Of a stretch of DNA of 34,891 bases, positions 22,501-27,637 are shown piece by piece. Below the pieces are notes generated by a model. That model ran no database searches. It had not been told where the DNA came from and worked only from the letters and a program-made list of their open reading frames with translations. A program made the translations under genes and the position numbers. Position 1 is the stretch's first letter. Every line of letters starts with the position of its first letter. The stretch comes from Armatimonadota bacterium (GTDB taxonomy: Bacteria > Armatimonadota > SYMT01 > JACQGL01), in NCBI GenBank assembly GCA_016199525.1, contig JACQGL010000168.1, positions 1 to 34,891 of the forward strand, read 5' to 3'.

Positions 22501-24915
22501 ACTGCGTCGGAAGAGGATCTGACTCCGCTGGGCCGTCTGAAGCGGGAGCTAATGCTGCGCGCGCGGCGCGCTCGGGAGGCGTTCGGTGAGGAAGCGTGGC
22601 GCAACGGCAACCTGCAAACCGTTTTCTTCCCCCTGGCGGAGGTCGCTGCATACGTGAAGGTGGCGGAGGCCGCGCTCCGGCGGGCCACGTGGGTGGAGAA
22701 CCACTGCGGTTCCGATCCCGACTGCCGCTGGGGCCGCCGGGCACGGCTGGCGGCGGATCTGTTTGCGGAGCGCGCCCTGGCAGCGGGCCAGGAGAGGCTG
22801 ACGCAGCACGACGCCACTTTCCAGCAGGCGCGGGACGGCTTCTATCCCGATGAAATCGGAATCGGCGACCTGGCGCTGAAGGCGTGGGAGCACAGGCGTG
22901 CCCCCGAGAGGACGCGCCCGCTCGTATCTGCCGAGCGGCGCGTCCCGATCCCGATTACATCGGGAGGACCGGCGTTCACCGTCGCCGTGGTCGCATGGCC
23001 GGCGCCGGTTCTGTCCGCCGCTCCAGTTCTCCACGAGGGCACCCTGCACGAGCCATTCTACGACTGGCCTGCGGGAGACCGCGGCGCACTGGCCGCTGTG
23101 GCGGCGGTGAAGCAGGCCGCGCCCGTCCGGGCGCGGATCGTCCTGTTGCTGCCCGCTGTCGGTCCGTGGGAAGAGGCTGCCCGCCAGGCGCGTGCCCTGG
23201 GGGTGGACGAGGTGGTGCCGCTTGGGACGACGGGAGAACCACCCGCGCCAGAAGCTCTGGCCGCACGGGCGGCGGCGGAGGCGCGCGGGCGAGGCGCTGC
23301 GCTCATCCTCTGCGGCGCCGGCCGGCCCGAACTGGGGGATACCTCGTTCCCGTTCCTGCTTGCCGGGCACCTGGACGCCGTGTGCGTGGCCGGGGTCAGC
23401 GAGTGCGCCGTGGAAGCCGACGAGACCGGCCTGCGGATCCAGGCGCGCATTGCCGGAGGGATTGTCCAGCCGGCGGCGCCTGCGGTCCTGGCGTTCGCCG
23501 AGCGGGAAGCGTCGCTGGCCACCACCGCTCGCGGATGGCTGGCCGCGCTGGCAGAGCCGCTTCCGGAGCCGGCAGCGCCCCTCCTGCCCGGGGACGGCGT
23601 ATACGCGTTCCCGGCGGGAGTCGCTGGTCCACAAACGCGCGGCGTTCTGCCTGCGGATCCCGACGCAGTTGGGACCCCCGAGCGGGCCGCCGCCCTGGTG
23701 ATGGACCTGCTCGGTCTCGGGAACGGCCACGGCCCGCCGGGAGGGGAGCGCTCGCCAAGACGCCAAGACGCCAAGACACAGGCAGAGGGAGGCCTGCCAT
23801 CTGGGACGGTAACGCGGGTGGATCGCTGGCCTGAGGGGCCGGCGGTGGTCTTCGTGGCCGCCGCGGTCCTCCCGATTTCATCGGGATCGGGACGCCGCGT
23901 GGAGATGGAGGCAGCCACCGCCGCCGCGGAGCTGGCAACGGCGCTCGGGCTGCCGTTCCAGGCCCTGATCTTCGGCCCCGGGGAGACGGGACGACTGGTA
24001 GCCCCACTGGCGGACCTGGGAGCGGTACTGGTGGTCCGCGCCTGGTCCCAGGGGCTGTCCGGGCGCGTGGATCCGGAAAGCGCGCCGGAGAGCCTGGCGG
24101 CGGCGCTCTGCGCTGTGTTTGGGAATCCCGACTGCGTCGGGACGCCCCGGTGGCTGGTCGCTCCCCTGGAACTCACGCCGGCGCTCGCCAGGGCGGTCCC
24201 GACTGTGTCGGGACCGGGCTACCGCATCGCCGCCGACGTAACCGGGCTGGCGGTGCAGGGAGATGCGGTCACCGTCGCAACACGCGCCTTCGACGGCCGC
24301 CTCCGCTACCACCGCACGCTGGAGAAAGTGGGCGGCTGGCGGCTCATCACCGTCGCGCCCGGGGTGGTTGTGAGCAACGGCGCCCCCCTCCCGCTGCGAG
24401 CAGGCACGGCGCCCGTGGTCGGCGAGATTGACCTGCCGCTGCTCTCGGGGGATGGCGCCCGCGCCGTTCCGGCTTCATCGAGACCCGCCGACCTCGCCCA
24501 GGCGGAGTGCATCATCGACGTAGGCTACGCTGTGCGCAGCCGCGACGACATAGAACGGATCGTTCGGCCGCTGGAGGAGCAACTGCGCGCGCTGGGGGCA
24601 CGTGAGGTGCGGATTGGCGGCACGCGGAAGGTGACGGAAGAACTGCGACTGCTACCTGTGGAGTGCCAGATCGGCCAGACAGGGGTGCGTGTCAATCCCG
24701 TGGTGCTGATCGCGCTGGGCGTATCCGGGGCGCCGCAGCACCTAGGTTATATTGGGGAGCGCGCGACCATCATCGCGTTCAACCGCGATCCCGAGGCGCC
24801 TCTCCTCACCCTCAACCAGCGCCAGCCCACACCGCGCGTCTACCCTGTGGTCGGGGATCTGTTCGAGACCGTGCCGCGGTTTGTGGAAGCGCTGAAGAAA
24901 GACGCGGGGCGTTAG
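16600..24915 (+). CDS. Giant fusion: ETF-quinone oxidoreductase, two acyl-CoA dehydrogenase domains, ETF-beta and ETF-alpha
   Basis: A single frame of 2771 residues. Residues 1-690 are ETF:quinone oxidoreductase: FAD motif GAGPAG at 13-18 and the 4Fe-4S cysteines C637, C661, C664, C667 (CPAAV...CVKCECC). Residues about 730-1212 resemble acyl-CoA dehydrogenase (VFGGMAY 1176-1182, YYRDA) but lack the YEGT glutamate. A helical linker runs 1216-1345. Residues about 1372-2115 are a full acyl-CoA dehydrogenase: TEPGAGSD 1624-1631, KLWITN 1740-1745, YEGTNQ with catalytic E1941. About 2124-2370 is ETF-beta-like. About 2410-2771 is ETF-alpha with the FAD-domain motifs QIGQTG 2690-2695, GVSGAPQHLG 2707-2716 and NRDPEAP 2728-2734. 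The parts would carry electrons from acyl-CoA to quinone at the membrane. The ATG at 16600 follows GGGGACAGGA; an in-frame TTG at 16588 is less likely. About 20 short palindromes interrupt it in frame. Confidence 0.9.
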   Translation: MPDRAQYDVIVVGAGPAGCAAALGLARAGFGVLVLEAGAFPGAENWSGCVYFTEALAEPELLGPEGVAALAWERRLVERGFFLYDGRSLAGFTYRSPQAFRQCYTVLRPVFDHSLARAAQAHGATLLCDTTVEGLIREGERVIGVSTTRGPFYADLVFLAEGDAAHLVAKEGYEAPTPEARRFLQGIKEVIPLPATEIQARFRLAPDEGAAYEILLRNARLGGREARLNMGAFLYTNADTISLGVVLPLENLAAELSGDPDPSGLMEWLKSLPEVRAWVGDAPAATYGAKIIQAGGPRRVRTWVDHGLAIGGAAAGLGIDFPFPNYTGPACASGLLLARAARTIRAAARTFTGEELERHYAAPLRETHYCRDTGWLARWPEYVAQTRFFFGPLIDFATEALDVWQRPDLAEGQKARKTGDLLAGLAAVPKAFGTAGTLRQELGRLGAALPVREAVLYRLRHYHPWARPVARPPDGRLAFHYRVEGREATAQAPEALRRALPRLLPGLEAAAGHVYANDPDRSGLEEKFRHAVDAVFDRLRPGDWWSLGKLALRVGIGALGARVIGIPTASGPAESRTLSGRGPRDPLDLDAAPQAQSIDVKLSAIRYQPAAPHIKLFWPQDLAHRDQIAASPLWHVCPAAVYQLQRDPQALLRPVVHPENCVKCECCWRATEGVDWGRPGRHGLAYLPPTAAREKLWRQSRQSLPPPPPPRYVGDGWKDLAPLPDAPPELPTWSVLLAVLEAALRRVEATVAAEERPDVVGMARAAWLRQMARYPQRVAEELERRLSRYPESFRGALPLWVGLCRCLASVARHAENGKFFWAEADARQARLHFLPGLQSRKLSGLGAPASPEDPWLAADSRPAEEAAFRQEWRTRLDALFDRRVCLALDAGEPPSCEQRAALRDACRAAPLPPKGEEGKGIWQRAAILRELGRADPALAWAVVEHLRAADRLAASPDPTARAWAARLRDGEAIATIADGDLSPGPSPFPVREGGGDARCCARVHRALAEVVLIPGEEQDVLLREDGPGVHWEPVRTTGLRAAGPARLHLNGAKPEATFVAPPAEATTLPLAAVRDFIAVALGLTDRLYERAVEQVQSRVQFPGLFQDEEGRDAIAKFGAMKQLIGEIDAHRMLLETLLYVPDAVATAPDPAAAAKVLASDALATDMGTVAYNAWQVFGGMAYTAQDLIGKYYRDASEFRFLLAPDRSLKALLGAVPKAFGTTGGAGLLSIDDQERLLRAIQRGPLASAVQDLQAAADRLAQTATSDPQAVLDKADTALLILRARAAILRADARLEAGWDAEQETAVARVAAAAALRHALGRTNRRARERIAAELGALLAARPACADEPFVLGMPPSFPSDHPYESFLEAAWSYRFGDFLVRPFDRQAPALVPEMALADGRLRALWERWLPEFRHRYREQLWDGLPYPRLLARTHRIPPADLEWLRDQGFFRVTIPRDLDGLGWRRAEYYLLCHISGRQADMAQMLTLQVNDTLGTVPILIGLQQLSGARRELEEWPAEPPRALNAAVAAGRWEKARRQAEAWVGSSPARQMVAAPLLAALQSRHVGIRGGDGAASDLVRAALAAIPDPESLRDALLAELDRRERAHRLYLRLIAHGFMTAFGLTEPGAGSDTARITTRGTLRRVEVLTDADGVRYFLWNSERRHLLDAERLEFVGDTLCYRYADDAPSAPIDFSGYDYETDTGGRAYQHGSHRVAFHDIAQIRRENGSEFYEFYELSGAKLWITNARWSRVMCLYARTEEGLTAFMVDRHAEGLIVNRDEPKVGQFGSVTNPLTLDRVRVPRENVIGLEGRGQNNALETLNQGRAGLALACVTLMEEILEEARQQIAGHPESLRDGGAALLGEAAALAFASEAITWELIGLLDHPGCGAARMESAIGKYFASEALQEVLTAAETLVGPTAHLAPNDLERKRADCRIIPVYEGTNQVQRFAILRDLLGEVLPRWEAAPTASEEDLTPLGRLKRELMLRARRAREAFGEEAWRNGNLQTVFFPLAEVAAYVKVAEAALRRATWVENHCGSDPDCRWGRRARLAADLFAERALAAGQERLTQHDATFQQARDGFYPDEIGIGDLALKAWEHRRAPERTRPLVSAERRVPIPITSGGPAFTVAVVAWPAPVLSAAPVLHEGTLHEPFYDWPAGDRGALAAVAAVKQAAPVRARIVLLLPAVGPWEEAARQARALGVDEVVPLGTTGEPPAPEALAARAAAEARGRGAALILCGAGRPELGDTSFPFLLAGHLDAVCVAGVSECAVEADETGLRIQARIAGGIVQPAAPAVLAFAEREASLATTARGWLAALAEPLPEPAAPLLPGDGVYAFPAGVAGPQTRGVLPADPDAVGTPERAAALVMDLLGLGNGHGPPGGERSPRRQDAKTQAEGGLPSGTVTRVDRWPEGPAVVFVAAAVLPISSGSGRRVEMEAATAAAELATALGLPFQALIFGPGETGRLVAPLADLGAVLVVRAWSQGLSGRVDPESAPESLAAALCAVFGNPDCVGTPRWLVAPLELTPALARAVPTVSGPGYRIAADVTGLAVQGDAVTVATRAFDGRLRYHRTLEKVGGWRLITVAPGVVVSNGAPLPLRAGTAPVVGEIDLPLLSGDGARAVPASSRPADLAQAECIIDVGYAVRSRDDIERIVRPLEEQLRALGAREVRIGGTRKVTEELRLLPVECQIGQTGVRVNPVVLIALGVSGAPQHLGYIGERATIIAFNRDPEAPLLTLNQRQPTPRVYPVVGDLFETVPRFVEALKKDAGR
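17376..17391. repeat. Dispersed palindrome, 4-nt-centre form, in coding sequence
   Basis: TCCCGA-CCCG-TCGGGA with exact arms. Read in frame it gives DPDPSGL (residues 259-265 of the fusion protein). Confidence 0.8.
17881..17900. repeat. Dispersed palindrome, 6-nt-centre form, in coding sequence
   Basis: Perfect 20-bp palindrome GTCCCGAAAGCTTTCGGGAC. In frame it encodes VPKAFGT (residues 428-434) in the ETF-quinone oxidoreductase part. Confidence 0.92.
18153..18168. repeat. Dispersed palindrome, 4-nt-centre form, in coding sequence
   Basis: TCCCGACCGGTCGGGA is a perfect 16-bp palindrome. In frame it encodes DPDRSGL (residues 518-524). Confidence 0.88.
18296..18312. repeat. Dispersed palindrome, 5-nt-centre form, in coding sequence
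   Basis: TCCCGA-CTGCG-TCGGGA with exact arms. In frame it encodes IPTASGP (residues 566-572). The next copy begins only 9 nt later, giving a composite of two elements. Confidence 0.88.
18322..18339. repeat. Dispersed palindrome, 6-nt-centre form, in coding sequence
   Basis: TCCCGA-ACGCTT-TCGGGA: exact arms, one changed centre base. In frame it encodes SRTLSGR (residues 575-581). Confidence 0.88.
18788..18804. repeat. Dispersed palindrome, 5-nt-centre form, one arm mismatch
   Basis: TCCCGA-CGTGG-TCGGTA. In frame it encodes LPTWSVL (residues 730-736), at the junction between the oxidoreductase part and the first dehydrogenase-like domain. Confidence 0.65.
18867..18883. repeat. Dispersed palindrome, 5-nt-centre form, in coding sequence
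   Basis: TCCCGA-CGTAG-TCGGGA with exact arms. In frame it encodes RPDVVGM (residues 756-762). Confidence 0.87.
18966..18983. repeat. Dispersed palindrome, 6-nt-centre form with compensated end pair
   Basis: CCCCGAAAGCTTTCGGGG, a perfect 18-bp palindrome in which the outer arm pair is C/G rather than T/A. In frame it encodes YPESFRGA (residues 789-796). Confidence 0.9.
19112..19133. repeat. Dispersed palindrome, 6-nt-centre form, longest perfect copy
   Basis: A perfect 22-bp palindrome with the AAGCTT centre. In frame it encodes SRKLSGL (residues 839-845), a different phase from the copies at 17881 and 18966. Confidence 0.93.
19326..19359. repeat. Imperfect C-rich/G-rich hairpin in coding sequence
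   Basis: A CCCCTTCCC-type run pairs imperfectly with a downstream GGGAAAGGGG run. In frame the segment reads PLPPKGEEGKG, a low-complexity insert in the first dehydrogenase-like domain. It resembles the longer hairpin at 19551. Confidence 0.55.
19551..19585. repeat. Perfect 15-bp-stem GC-rich hairpin inside coding sequence
   Basis: CCCCTCCCCCTTCCC (19551-19565) pairs perfectly with GGGAAGGGGGAGGGG (19571-19585) around a GGTGA loop. In frame the region reads LSPGPSPFPVREGGG. Peptides of the LSPGPSP type are a familiar by-product of a widespread GC-rich hairpin repeat read through in many genomes. Confidence 0.88.
20242..20261. repeat. Dispersed palindrome, 6-nt-centre form, in coding sequence
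   Basis: Perfect 20-bp palindrome GTCCCGAAAGCTTTCGGGAC, identical to the copy at 17881. In frame it encodes VPKAFGT (residues 1215-1221), between the first dehydrogenase-like domain and the helical linker. Confidence 0.93.
21283..21298. repeat. Dispersed palindrome, 4-nt-centre form, in coding sequence
   Basis: TCCCGA-CACG-TCGGGA with exact arms. In frame it encodes SRHVGI (residues 1562-1567). Confidence 0.82.
21360..21377. repeat. Dispersed palindrome, 6-nt-centre form, in coding sequence
   Basis: TCCCGA-AAGCCT-TCGGGA: exact arms, one centre change. In frame it encodes DPESLRDA (residues 1587-1594), shortly before the TEPGAGSD motif. Confidence 0.85.
22146..22163. repeat. Dispersed palindrome, decayed 6-nt-centre copy
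   Basis: TCCCGA-AAGCCT-CCGAGA: the right arm has two changes. In frame it encodes HPESLRDG (residues 1849-1856), in the C-terminal helical part of the active dehydrogenase. It shares the AAGCCT centre with the copy at 21360. Confidence 0.65.
22496..22512. repeat. Dispersed palindrome, decayed 5-nt-centre copy
   Basis: CCCCGA-CTGCG-TCGGAA: one change per arm, but the centre CTGCG is identical to the copies at 18296 and 24126. In frame it encodes APTASEE (residues 1966-1972). Confidence 0.6.
22845..22861. repeat. Dispersed palindrome, 5-nt-centre form, one arm mismatch
   Basis: TCCCGA-TGAAA-TCGGAA. In frame it encodes YPDEIGI (residues 2082-2088). Confidence 0.5.
22949..22965. repeat. Dispersed palindrome, 5-nt-centre form, at a domain junction
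   Basis: TCCCGA-TTACA-TCGGGA with exact arms. In frame it encodes IPITSGG (residues 2117-2123), exactly at the seam between the active dehydrogenase and ETF-beta. Confidence 0.87.
23658..23674. repeat. Dispersed palindrome, 5-nt-centre form, inverted orientation
   Basis: TCCCGA-CGCAG-TTGGGA, one arm mismatch. The centre CGCAG is the reverse complement of CTGCG, so this copy appears inserted in the opposite orientation. In frame it encodes DPDAVGT (residues 2353-2359). Confidence 0.7.
23753..23776. repeat. Three tandem copies of CGCCAAGA in the ETF-beta/ETF-alpha linker
   Basis: CGCCAAGA occurs three times head to tail. The 24 bp keep the frame and encode a basic stretch (RRQDAKTQ) in the linker between ETF-beta and ETF-alpha. 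Confidence 0.85.
23870..23886. repeat. Dispersed palindrome, 5-nt-centre form, in coding sequence
   Basis: TCCCGA-TTTCA-TCGGGA with exact arms. In frame it encodes LPISSGSG (residues 2424-2431), near the start of the ETF-alpha part. Confidence 0.87.
24126..24142. repeat. Dispersed palindrome, 5-nt-centre form, in coding sequence
   Basis: TCCCGA-CTGCG-TCGGGA, identical to the copy at 18296 but in another phase. In frame it encodes NPDCVGT (residues 2509-2515). Confidence 0.9.
24197..24213. repeat. Dispersed palindrome, 5-nt-centre form, in coding sequence
   Basis: TCCCGA-CTGTG-TCGGGA with exact arms. In frame it encodes VPTVSGP (residues 2533-2539). Confidence 0.88.
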
Positions 24916-25059
24916 GCGCTGGATCTTCGGAACGCAGAAGGCTCTCGCACAGTCGACAGGCAAAACCAGAAACCACAAACGGGAAACGGGAAATTGCCCA
25001 CGGAGCGGCCGGGGGGCGGTTCTGTGACCCGGTCCACGGCGCGGTCAGGCTGCTTCCCC

Positions 25060-25087
25060 TTTACACCGGATCGTGAGGAATGATAAC
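25060..25087 (+). promoter_or_regulatory. Putative promoter upstream of tig
   Basis: TTTACA (25060-25065) is followed after 16 nt by GATAAC (25082-25087). The -35 matches the consensus at five positions and the -10 at four. The leader to the tig ATG would be about 155 nt. Confidence 0.35.
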
Positions 25088-25106
25088 CTATGTGTGGACA
25101 TAGCCG

Positions 25107-25128
25107 GGTGCGGGACGAGCGCCTTTTT
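25107..25128 (+). terminator. Short stem with T-run in the tig leader
   Basis: GGTGC pairs with GCGCC (one G-T pair) over a 7-nt loop and is followed by TTTTT. It is the only hairpin with a T-run that I noticed in the intergenic regions. The 5-bp stem is weak. Confidence 0.3.
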
Positions 25129-25247
25129 AGAGATCCGACGGGGTCCGGCTGGTCCACTACGGCAGCCATCCCGCACTTTACTTGCCTCGTCCGAGGTCGC
25201 TCCGTCGGCCCGGACGGGGTTCTTTGCGTACCGGAGAGGAAGCGTTG

Positions 25248-26546
25248 ATGAGCGTGCAGGTGGCACGAAGAGAGCTAGATCACTGCAGCGTGGAGCTGAA
25301 GATTGAGGTGCCTGCCGAGCAGGTGCAGCAGGCGATTGAACGTGAAACGCAGCGCGCTCTCAAGCGGGTATCCGTCCCCGGATTCCGGCGAGGAAAGGCG
25401 CCCCGCCAGATGGCCCAGCGCTACATCGATGCGGAGCGAGTGCGGGAGCGCGCCATCGAGCAGACGGCAATTGATGCCTACACGGAAGCCGTGCGGGAGT
25501 CCGGGCTCGTGCCATTTGGTTCCAAGGTGGACCTTGATCCTGGTCAATACCGGGCGGGGGAAGCGCTGAGCTTCACGGCGACCGTGTCTCTCCCACCGCA
25601 CGTGCACCTGGGCCAGTACGAGGGCCTGGAAGTCATCCGCATCGTGCCCGAGATAACCGAGGCGGATGTGGAGCGCGAGATCAACCGCATCCGTGAGGTC
25701 CTCGCCCAGTGGCGGCCGAAGGAGGGTCCATCCGCCCACGGCGACCGCGTGCGCGCGACGGTCATCACCACCATCGACGGGGAGCCGATCCCTACCGCCA
25801 GTGTGGAGAATGCCTGGCTGGAGATCGGGTCAGGTATCCCTGCCCTCGATCAGGGGCTCATCGGCCTGGCTGTCGGTGAGGAGCGGGACTACACGTTCAC
25901 CTTTCCGGGGGACGACTCCCACCCGGAGTGGCGGAGCAGGGAAGCCCACGCGCACATCACCATCCACGAGGTGAGCCAGCGGGCGCTGCCGGAGGTGGAC
26001 GATGCGCTGGCGAAGCAGCTGGGCGTGGAGGATCCGGTCGCGCTGCGGCAACGCATCCGCACGAGCATGGAAGCCCAGGCTCGAAGCCTGGCCGATGCGG
26101 AACTGCGCGAGGAGCTGCTGCGGCGGGCAGTAAGCAACGCCACCGTGCACCTCCCGGAGGAGATGGTCACCCGGCGCGTCGCGGAGCGCACGGCAGACCT
26201 TGTCAAACAGTTGGAGCGCCACGGACTAACCCTGGATGATTACCTGGTCCGGCAGCAGATAACCCTGCACGAGATGGACTCCCGGCTGGCGGAGGAAACC
26301 CGCCGGGGGATCCAGCAGACGCTGGTACTGCTGGAGATTGCGCGCGCGGCGCAGATTACCGTGGAGGACGCGGCAATCGACGCGGCCATCCGCGACGAGG
26401 CGACGCAGCGGGGTCTGGATGAGAAGCAGACACGCCGACTGCTCCAGGATGAAGAGGAGCGCGATCGCACACGGACGTCCCTGCTCATCCGCAACGTGTT
26501 GGAACATCTGCAGAGCACGGCTAAAATCGAAGAGAAGACGGCGTGA
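25248..26546 (+). CDS. tig: Trigger factor, ribosome-associated chaperone
   Basis: The 432-residue product has the ribosome-docking signature GFRRGKAP at 45-52. A central FKBP-like domain (RVRATVITTIDGEPI...FTFPGDDSHPEW) and a long helical C-terminal cradle follow. It binds nascent chains at the ribosome exit tunnel. The ATG at 25248 is chosen because of the AGAGGA site 7 nt upstream; the open frame extends 22 codons further without support. It heads the order tig-clpP-clpX-lon, a well-known bacterial proteostasis arrangement, with 83 nt before clpP. Confidence 0.95.
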   Translation: MSVQVARRELDHCSVELKIEVPAEQVQQAIERETQRALKRVSVPGFRRGKAPRQMAQRYIDAERVRERAIEQTAIDAYTEAVRESGLVPFGSKVDLDPGQYRAGEALSFTATVSLPPHVHLGQYEGLEVIRIVPEITEADVEREINRIREVLAQWRPKEGPSAHGDRVRATVITTIDGEPIPTASVENAWLEIGSGIPALDQGLIGLAVGEERDYTFTFPGDDSHPEWRSREAHAHITIHEVSQRALPEVDDALAKQLGVEDPVALRQRIRTSMEAQARSLADAELREELLRRAVSNATVHLPEEMVTRRVAERTADLVKQLERHGLTLDDYLVRQQITLHEMDSRLAEETRRGIQQTLVLLEIARAAQITVEDAAIDAAIRDEATQRGLDEKQTRRLLQDEEERDRTRTSLLIRNVLEHLQSTAKIEEKTA

Positions 26547-26550
26547 AACC

Positions 26551-26571
26551 CGGGGCCGCCTGGTGGCCCCG
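26551..26571. terminator. Hairpin between tig and clpP
   Basis: CGGGGCC (26551-26557) pairs with GGCCCCG (26565-26571) over a 7-nt loop, 4 nt past the tig stop. There is no T-run. It could attenuate read-through or protect the tig mRNA end. Confidence 0.35.
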
Positions 26572-26629
26572 AACGCGTCCGGGCCGCCCTCCCCGGCGCG
26601 GCGACAGAATAAGGAAAGGTGTGAGCTAG

Positions 26630-27310
26630 ATGTACTGGGGCATTCCGCCGGAAGAGTGGAGGAAAAATCAGATTTTGGCCCCCGACGCCGCCCTGGGGGC
26701 GCGGGGCCACCTCGTCCCTATGGTCGTGGAGCAAACCGCGCGCGGCGAACGGGCTTACGATATCTACTCGCGGCTGCTGAAGAGCCGGATCGTGTTCCTG
26801 AGCGGGCCAGTGGAGGATACGCTGGCCGATCTGATCATCGCCCAGCTGCTCTTCCTGGAAGCGGACGATCCGGACGGGGATATCGACCTTTATATCCATT
26901 CCCCGGGCGGGGCCGTGGACGCCGGGCTGGCGATCTACGATACGATGCAGTTCATCAAGCCGGATGTGTCGACTATCTGCATGGGGATCGCCGCGTCGAT
27001 GGGCGCGCTGCTTCTGGCGGCAGGCAGCTCGGGAAAGCGATACTGCCTTCCCAACGCGCGGGTGATGATTCACCAGATCAGCGGGAATATCCCTTACTCC
27101 CAAGGCACGGACATTGAGATTCGCGCGCGCGAACTCCTGCGCTACAAGTCCCTCCTCAACGAGATTGTGGCGCGACACACTGGCCAGCCGCTGGAGCGCG
27201 TGGAGCGGGATACGGAGCGCGACTACTTTATGTCTGCCGAGGAGGCGAAAGGCTACGGCCTGGTGGACCACGTAATGAGCCGGGAGGTGCATCAACGGCA
27301 GGAGTCCTGA
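26630..27310 (+). CDS. clpP: ATP-dependent Clp protease proteolytic subunit
   Basis: The 226-residue serine peptidase has the catalytic triad Ser123 (GIAASMGAL), His148 (VMIHQ) and Asp198 (ERDTERD). The oxyanion segment [17 protein letters not shown] is intact. It would form the tetradecameric chamber fed by ClpX. The N-terminus is about 25 residues longer than in E. coli ([23 protein letters not shown]), so a longer propeptide or a later start is possible. An AAGGTGTGAG ribosome site precedes the ATG. The clpX gene follows after 327 nt, an unusually wide gap for this pair. Confidence 0.96.
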   Translation: MYWGIPPEEWRKNQILAPDAALGARGHLVPMVVEQTARGERAYDIYSRLLKSRIVFLSGPVEDTLADLIIAQLLFLEADDPDGDIDLYIHSPGGAVDAGLAIYDTMQFIKPDVSTICMGIAASMGALLLAAGSSGKRYCLPNARVMIHQISGNIPYSQGTDIEIRARELLRYKSLLNEIVARHTGQPLERVERDTERDYFMSAEEAKGYGLVDHVMSREVHQRQES

Positions 27311-27637
27311 TGGAACACCGCCCCTCGCTACCCGTTTGCGGCCGGCACGCCTGCGGGCGACAGAACGAGGTCCGATAGCGCCAGCATCCTGCGCTACTGC
27401 TGGGGGCGGCGGCGCAATTTAGACAGGTGGAAAGGGCGGCCGCGCGCCGATATGCGTAAGGGTGGCTTTCGGCCGCCCCCCTGCTCGCCGGGGGGCGTCT
27501 CGCCCTCCCTGCCCGAAGGGAACGTATGGTATCCCGGCGAACGATTGGGTGTCCCCCGAACGGCGATCTGTGCCTGGCGCCCGGCGCCAGATCGTCGCGG
27601 GAATACAAGCGACCTACCCGGAAGCTGGAGTACGAGC
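27311..27637. other. Intergenic region between clpP and clpX
   Basis: No gene recognised. It contains an inverted repeat GGGCGGCCG (27434-27442)/CGGCCGCCC (27470-27478) and a tight hairpin at 27574-27590. The clpX frame is open back to 27452, but the residues there are proline- and arginine-rich and unlike ClpX. A separate promoter for clpX-lon is likely but not identified. Confidence 0.45.
27574..27590. promoter_or_regulatory. Tight hairpin in the clpX leader
   Basis: CTGGCGC-CCG-GCGCCAG: a perfect 7-bp stem with a 3-nt loop, about 48 nt before the clpX start. It could influence clpX translation or stability. Confidence 0.35.

Larger units (their letters stand above)
24916..25247. other. 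Intergenic region between the fusion gene and tig
   Basis: No gene recognised. It contains a promoter-like pair (25060-25087), a hairpin CTATGT-GTGG-ACATAG at 25088-25103 and a short stem followed by five T residues (25107-25128). The order promoter, hairpin, T-run, long leader, tig suggests a regulated leader for the proteostasis genes. The T-run hairpin might equally end the fusion transcript. Confidence 0.45.

Noticed and set aside
17376-24213. A CRISPR array or clustered regulator sites
   Set aside because: The repeats are irregularly spaced, very short, palindromic and embedded in codons. No cas gene or regular spacer is present.
16600-24915. The fusion gene as an assembly artefact or a set of separate genes
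   Set aside because: The frame is continuous through 2771 codons, and I saw no stop-start overlaps at the seams. An artefact would need several matched errors. Independent reads would still be decisive.
27452-27637. A longer ClpX N-terminus starting at 27452
   Set aside because: It would place 62 Pro/Arg-rich residues ahead of the zinc domain. GTG at 27638 has a ribosome site and gives the normal length.
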